Part shown: positions 62,940 to 64,000 of the stretch, piece by piece
Position numbering within the stretch: the first letter of the stretch is position 1
Layout of the letters: the number at the start of each line of letters is the position of its first letter
From: Symbiodinium natans
Lineage: Eukaryota; Sar; Dinophyceae; Suessiales; Symbiodiniaceae
Assembly: GCA_905221605.1 (NCBI GenBank)
Contig: CAJNDS010000169.1
Coordinates: forward strand, 553,001 to 617,000
Direction of reading: 5' to 3'
DNA: 64,000 bases
Notes under the pieces: generated by a model
What the model saw: only the letters and a program-made list of their open reading frames with translations
Told to the model about the DNA's origin: nothing
The model's database searches: none
Made by a program: the position numbers and the translations under genes

Positions 62940-62961
62940 CTCGTCGTCGTCCTTGTCCTCG

Positions 62962-63034
<73 letters not shown>

Positions 63035-63114
63035 TGTGGTGGAGGTCGTGGTGGTGGTCGTGGTGGTGGTGGTGGTGGTGGTGGTCGTGGTCCTGGTCGT
63101 GGTCGTGGTCCTGG

Positions 63115-63146
<32 letters not shown>

Positions 63147-63160
63147 GTCGTCGTCGTCGC
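62858..63160. repeat. TCG/TGG trinucleotide repeat
   Basis: (TCG)n with TCC variants, an inner (TGG)n block at 63035-63085 and TCG again. All frames give S, R, V or D/T homopolymers, so it is not read as coding. Confidence 0.92.
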
Positions 63161-64000
63161 TGCTGGCTCTTGCTGCTGTTGCCGTTCTTGCTCCTTGCTC
63201 GCGCACTTGCGCTTGCTCTTCTTGTTGTCGTTGTTGTGCTTGTTCTGCTTGTATTCGTCAGGAGTTAGTGCCTTGCAAGAGCAAGATTTCCTGACACAGA
63301 CTGCTTCAAGACAAGGTCGACATTCCGGCGGCCGATCCGAGAGGCGTTCACCTGCATTCCGTGTGGACGAACGATGATTTCTCTCGCAGCGTGACTGCAT
63401 TGAGTTCCTAAATCCTCAGCCCCCAAACCCTAAACCCCCTGAAGCTTGGGCTCCAGTTTATGCCTTCTCTCCTCGCCCTGGCTCAGGAATCAAGGGCTTC
63501 CGCACACAAACTTGTCTTTTTCACTTCAAGCTCTGTAAATACGATGCTGGAACCGATTTAAAGTCGATCTCCGGACCACTTGCGGACCTTTCCGGATCTG
63601 CTTGATGAATCCCCAGTCAGGATGCGATCCCCGCACGCCGAAACTTGAACCCTCCCGGCGTGTGAAGCCTGCTACTTCTGGCAGCGAACCGTGGGGAACA
63701 TGACAAGAATTATGCTACTGTTATCTAGTGTTATTGATGCGTGAATGAGGGTATGTTATAGGATTCGTTGCTTTTGAGGATACTGGAACTAAAAACCTCC
63801 TTCATGTGAAAACTGGAGATTGAAGAGTCCAGCGACCAAGCGTGCGATTACTCCACGCAACAGCAGGAGATTGGACGCACAGGTCGAATCTGCAGGAATC
63901 GAAGGATTGGAATATTGATGTTATGTTGCTGACAGCTTGAAAGCCCAATGGGATTTAGTGTTTTTTTTGTCTCAGCGCCAGTTCCCCGAATTGCTAGACG
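63161..64000. other. Non-coding window end
   Basis: A CCCTAAA word pair lies at 63425-63440, and AT-richer text follows 63690. No gene is recognised. Confidence 0.5.

Noticed and set aside
62794-63400. Frames of S, R, V, D or T runs
   Set aside because: They are by-products of the TCG/TGG repeat.

Overview
The window looks like nuclear DNA of a dinoflagellate, probably Symbiodiniaceae-like; the genus is an inference. Three things point this way. Plant-type telomere-like motifs (CCCTAAA/TTTAGGG) are scattered through nearly all non-coding sequence. Exons are very short, and their introns use GC-AG and GA-AG borders as well as GT-AG. Several protein fragments resemble families common in these algae. 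It does not look bacterial: there are no operons, no ribosome binding sites and few long open frames.

Layout. 1-2329: mostly non-coding, with one or two possible exons. 2330-11004: a structurally complete LTR retrotransposon with 206-bp LTRs that differ at 2 positions, 5-bp target duplications, a copia-type half-tRNA primer site and a polypurine tract. Its 8.3-kb interior encodes WW, S1-like and six CCCH zinc-finger segments, and I can find no reverse transcriptase, integrase or protease. 11005-17750: telomere-like motifs, a 63-bp inverted-repeat element and isolated exon-like pieces. 17750-19700: long CAA and GC simple repeats. 20022-20747: a frame-broken Stc1-like zinc-binding gene. 20750-22720: a G-rich degenerate repeat array. 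24.3-29.0 kb: scattered exons, possibly of a helical-repeat protein, around an AT-rich island. 30.1-31.5 kb: a two-exon gene joining a SUMO-like domain to a 2-oxoglutarate/Fe(II) oxygenase. 35.9-39.8 kb: a tandem array of a 233-bp TA-flanked MITE and a foldback unit. 40-42.5 kb: MITE and exon candidates. 43.4-44.2 kb: a GAA simple repeat. 46.5-55.3 kb: a voltage-gated, cyclic-nucleotide-binding-type cation channel in at least a dozen mini-exons, whose introns carry telomere-like arrays, a microsatellite and a second copy of the 233-bp MITE. 55.8-64 kb: further exon candidates and a TCG simple repeat.

The best candidates for something new are (i) the pol-less LTR element carrying an RNA-binding-like polyprotein, (ii) the strand-biased placement of TTTAGGG after donors and CCCTAAA before acceptors, and (iii) the composite MITE/foldback array. 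The genes show no common pathway. All supported genes are on the + strand, as in the unidirectional gene blocks known from dinoflagellates.
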